A program made the translations under genes and the position numbers. A stretch of 27,230 nt of DNA from Saccharicrinis sp. UBA6048 (GTDB lineage Bacteria > Bacteroidota > Bacteroidia > Bacteroidales > Marinilabiliaceae), in NCBI GenBank assembly GCA_002429115.1, contig DIYS01000210.1:1-27230 (forward strand), in the 5' to 3' direction. Positions 24,346 to 27,230 of the stretch are shown here, one piece after another. Under the pieces are notes generated by a model. It made no database searches, was not told where the DNA came from, and was given only the letters and a program-made list of their open reading frames with translations. How positions within the stretch are numbered: the first letter of the stretch is position 1; each line of letters opens with the position of its first letter.

Positions 24346-27075
24346 TTAAAAGCGGTAGCCCAGGTTTATAAAGAAATTCAGGCCTTGCGTATAGTAGTAT
24401 TTAGGTGGAAATTTAAATGTGTCGTAATTACTAAAATCAAATCGACCTTGCTCATAACCACCTGTTCGCATATCGGTATTATTCAATACATTTTGAACCA
24501 TTACGTTTATGCTCAAGGAATTTCTATTTTCGAAATAAATCAGTTTACCCACCGACAGATCCAATGTGAATTTGCTTCCTAATTCCTCTTGATCAGTAAT
24601 CTCTCTTAGCTTAGCCTCTATTTCTTCTTCTGTCATGCCATCGGTTGGAAAACTTGCTGCCTGCTCAGTTCGCCTTGTTGGTGAGATATCCACATATGTA
24701 TGGTCGTAAAAGTTAGCATTTACATTAAAGAACCACATCTTAGGATGGAAATAGTCGAAACCTAAACTACCTGCGATAGCTGGTGTACCTGCTACATGAA
24801 AATTCTTCAAATAAATTGTCTCCGTAAAATCAGGTGCACTTCCATTTTCGAAACTAAAAGTGGCTTCAGGTCGATTGATATATCGGTAATCCCCGATATT
24901 ACCAATGGCTGTTAAAGTAATCTGATCTGTCACTTTTGCTTCAGCTCCAAATTCGATTCCACGATATTCCTTTTGAATGCCTGTCATGGCTACATTCATA
25001 AAGGTTCGAAATGCATCGTGGTAATAATTATCAATCTCCACCTGATTATCCAATAAAGTATAATAAGCGGTTACCCGCCCTTTAAATTGCGGCAGATTAA
25101 AAATGTAACCGATATCACCGGAGGTGATAATGCCACTTTCCAGATTAGGTATTCGGGTATCTTTAATTCGTGGCGATAAGTACGCATTATACGGCAATGA
25201 AGCCCGTGTCTCATAAGCTGCATTAAAAGCAAAGATATGCCGGCCTGAGAATTTATACTGACCTCCGGCTTTTATGGCAATATCACCAAATCGATATTCA
25301 TCTCCCTTACCGTACGAGTTATTCGGAGCACGGCCATTTCGCATATTTCCTTCACGATAGAAGCCTGTGTAAGAAAGTTTAGCTCCATAATAAACATCCA
25401 AATCAGCAATACTATGGTCATTTTTAAACCACATATTGGCCGATGTAACATGCATTTCATAGTCATAGCCAAATGTATCATCCTCAGTCACCTTACGATT
25501 CGGATTATTCAAATCGTTTTGCAGCTTGTCTGAATCACCACCAAAGTCGCGCTCTGCAAACTGATCGATGTCTAACCAGTGTGTACCGCCCAGCAAGTCT
25601 TCAACTGTTTTATAATGCATCCCAATTGTGCGACGCGCTTCTGCACCAGAAGTCAGCTTAAAATTATCACTTATACTTGTGGAGAAAACTGAGTTAAAGG
25701 TAAACTCCAGATAATCATTGTTGCGACCTTCAACCATATAACTGGCGCCCTTTTCTGTTCCGTATCGTTGGTTATCAAGGTTATTAAGGTGGTTTACCTC
25801 ATACAAACGATGCCAATCTATCTGGCGTATTGAAGTATCATGTCTCCAGATGCTATCATACCTGGCAGCTATTTCTGGATCTTGCTGGTAGCTTGGCAGG
25901 TAACGGTAATAATCTGGTCGTGGATCAGCAGAGTTATACCAGTTGAGAGCTGTCTTTTTATACATGCTGTATCTGGCTGCAATACCTGTGGACAATTTAC
26001 TTTTTTCATTAATCATCCACTCATGCGACAAAATAGCTACCGGCTCATACGATTTTGTCTCTCTGGCATTTCGCTTTTTTCCGTTCTGATAGCCCCAGTT
26101 TGGATTGTATAAATTATCGCCTGTAAGATCATACACTTCCTGGAATGAAGCACTTGAACTACCTCGTTGACTTGGTGCTCCGAAGGTTGTAAACGACAAG
26201 CTGTGTCGATTATTAAACACCTTCTCAACCGCCAACATATAAGACCAGGCATCGTAAGAAGTTCCATCAATATACCCTTCTTTTGAATATCGGCGTGAGC
26301 CTGACAAAGTCACTGCCCAACCATTATCCATTAATCCCGTTGAATAGGTTCCTATCAGGCGGTAATTATACGACCGGTTGGTGTAACTGGCACTGATACG
26401 GCCACCGCGGGCATAATTCCGAGCCTTCATGTTAATATTGGTGGCTCCTCCGATATTCCCAAAGCTATACGAGCCTGCTTCGATGCCATTGACAACATCT
26501 TTGTTTTTAACCACATCGTTCATACCACCCACACTTCCATAGTAAAACCTGCCACGTTCGGCACTATTAAAGTTTACTCCATTGATAAAAGTTGAAGTAT
26601 ATTCCTGATTGTAGCCTCTAACACGAAAACGCATCGGACTAAAGGTAAAACCAACGTTGCTTAAGTACACATCATCCGACGAAAACAGTAAACCAGATAT
26701 CACCTGATCATTATCGTCTTCAATGTTAATTTCATCTTCACCTATAAAAAAGGCATTGACATAAGTAGTTGTGGATTCAACCTTAAGTACTCCCAAATCA
26801 AATATACTATCTGATGGTATCTGTACTTCAATGGTATTCGTCTTTATTAAAGCTGACGAAATTACCAAAGTCTCATTGCCCGGAGTTCCCTCTATCTCAA
26901 AGGCCCCAGCCAGATCTGTAATGGCAGACGATCCACTTCTTTGCAAGGTTACAGTCGCACCTTCAATTGCATTTCCTGTTTCTGCACTCACCACAATACC
27001 TTTCAATCCGCTTGTTTGTGCAGTCAATGTTATACTTGAGAGAAGGAAAGCTATAATTGATAATAATTTGACCAT
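24346..27075 (-). CDS. TonB-dependent receptor with carboxypeptidase-regulatory-like domain
   Basis: This is a 909-residue outer-membrane receptor. The signal peptide (1 to about 19, ending LTAQ) is followed by a carboxypeptidase-regulatory-like domain (about 22-95, starting LKGIVVSAETGNAIEGATV). The plug lies at about 115-225, including FRVRGYNQEYTSTFINGV and FGNIGGATNINMKARN. A long 22-strand-type barrel ends in the aromatic C-terminus NLGYRF, as outer-membrane insertion requires. TonB energy from the inner membrane would drive uptake of a bound ligand. There is no SusD homologue next to it; two other lipoproteins and two nucleases follow instead, so nucleic-acid fragments, nucleotides or phosphate esters are the likely cargo by context. 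It is the first gene of the cluster, with a structured leader upstream (27101-27175). Confidence 0.92.
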   Translation of the reverse strand: MVKLLSIIAFLLSSITLTAQTSGLKGIVVSAETGNAIEGATVTLQRSGSSAITDLAGAFEIEGTPGNETLVISSALIKTNTIEVQIPSDSIFDLGVLKVESTTTYVNAFFIGEDEINIEDDNDQVISGLLFSSDDVYLSNVGFTFSPMRFRVRGYNQEYTSTFINGVNFNSAERGRFYYGSVGGMNDVVKNKDVVNGIEAGSYSFGNIGGATNINMKARNYARGGRISASYTNRSYNYRLIGTYSTGLMDNGWAVTLSGSRRYSKEGYIDGTSYDAWSYMLAVEKVFNNRHSLSFTTFGAPSQRGSSSASFQEVYDLTGDNLYNPNWGYQNGKKRNARETKSYEPVAILSHEWMINEKSKLSTGIAARYSMYKKTALNWYNSADPRPDYYRYLPSYQQDPEIAARYDSIWRHDTSIRQIDWHRLYEVNHLNNLDNQRYGTEKGASYMVEGRNNDYLEFTFNSVFSTSISDNFKLTSGAEARRTIGMHYKTVEDLLGGTHWLDIDQFAERDFGGDSDKLQNDLNNPNRKVTEDDTFGYDYEMHVTSANMWFKNDHSIADLDVYYGAKLSYTGFYREGNMRNGRAPNNSYGKGDEYRFGDIAIKAGGQYKFSGRHIFAFNAAYETRASLPYNAYLSPRIKDTRIPNLESGIITSGDIGYIFNLPQFKGRVTAYYTLLDNQVEIDNYYHDAFRTFMNVAMTGIQKEYRGIEFGAEAKVTDQITLTAIGNIGDYRYINRPEATFSFENGSAPDFTETIYLKNFHVAGTPAIAGSLGFDYFHPKMWFFNVNANFYDHTYVDISPTRRTEQAASFPTDGMTEEEIEAKLREITDQEELGSKFTLDLSVGKLIYFENRNSLSINVMVQNVLNNTDMRTGGYEQGRFDFSNYDTFKFPPKYYYTQGLNFFINLGYRF

Positions 27076-27100
27076 CTCCCGTTTTTAACTTTCCCAATTC

Positions 27101-27175
27101 AATGCAAGCATTAACTGGCCAGTAGTCTGGGGCATGTGGCTCACCGGAAGAAAAGCCTTGGGTCTGGTGCTTGCA
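27101..27175 (-). promoter_or_regulatory. Structured, GC-rich leader upstream of the TonB receptor
   Basis: On the minus strand TGCAAGCA (27175-27168) pairs with TGCTTGCA (27110-27103), enclosing about 57 nt. Inside, CCAG can pair with CTGG and GGCT with AGCC, and ACTGGCCAGT (27114-27123) is a perfect palindrome. The stretch is visibly richer in G+C than its flanks. It starts about 26 bp before the receptor ATG. I could not match it to a known riboswitch class. A leader RNA or a small remnant of another element are both possible. Confidence 0.45.
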
Positions 27176-27230
27176 AGTAAAGTCTTCACTATGGTGCTGA
27201 TTTTGTAATATATGAAATTAAACAACTCAT

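Noticed and set aside
24346..27075. SusC/SusD polysaccharide utilisation locus
   Set aside because: No SusD and no glycoside hydrolase or lyase lie in the cluster; its enzymes are nucleases.
27134..27208. Small plus-strand frame (24 codons) ahead of the TonB receptor gene
   Set aside because: Short, overlaps the palindromic leader, no family and no clear promoter; likely chance.
27076..27230. Cobalamin riboswitch upstream of the TonB receptor
   Set aside because: GGTGA and GCCCC fragments are present, but the B12 box and the rest of the conserved core are missing.

Overview
The window looks like chromosomal DNA from a member of the Bacteroidota, most likely an environmental Bacteroidales/Marinilabiliales-type organism (the order is an inference). 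The evidence is a moderately AT-rich composition, promoters of the TTTG-N19-TAnnTTTG type, and lineage-restricted families: DUF4270, DUF4954, DUF4493, DUF5689, the HU-CCDC81/SPOR protein, BACON domains, and TonB receptors with a carboxypeptidase-regulatory-like N-terminal domain. There are no rRNA or tRNA genes, no CRISPR array, no intact transposase and no prophage.

Layout. Positions 1-970 hold no convincing gene. They carry a tandem array of hairpin-rich repeat units with a spacing of about 420-437 bp. Positions 975-1591 are a SAM-dependent methyltransferase broken by a one-base frameshift. A REP-like double hairpin and a terminator follow, then an HU-like/SPOR membrane protein (minus strand) and a 400-bp divergent intergenic region. 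The plus-strand genes galE, a small DUF5684 membrane protein and rfbB make or serve cell-surface sugars; each has its own terminator. glmS and DUF4954 (minus) are followed upstream by a two-gene unit of a lone GT5 N-terminal-domain protein and a DUF4270 lipoprotein (minus), which is divergent from panC-panD (plus). rfaE2-radA (plus) is convergent with an alpha/beta-hydrolase/histidine-kinase pair (minus).

Positions 18977-27075 form a five-gene minus-strand cluster: a TonB-dependent receptor, a DUF5689 lipoprotein, a DUF4493/choice-of-anchor lipoprotein, a secreted endonuclease/exonuclease/phosphatase-fold nuclease, and a BACON-NUC1 lipoprotein nuclease. Spacings are 11-65 bp. The simplest reading is a surface system that binds and degrades extracellular nucleic acid and imports the products through the TonB receptor, without a SusD partner. 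This is an inference from gene content.

The most unusual items are the structured repeat array at 1-970, whose hairpins keep pairing despite sequence change; the putative extracellular nucleic-acid acquisition operon with its structured leader; and the conserved-looking but truncated glycogen-synthase-like protein that lacks the family's KxGG motif.
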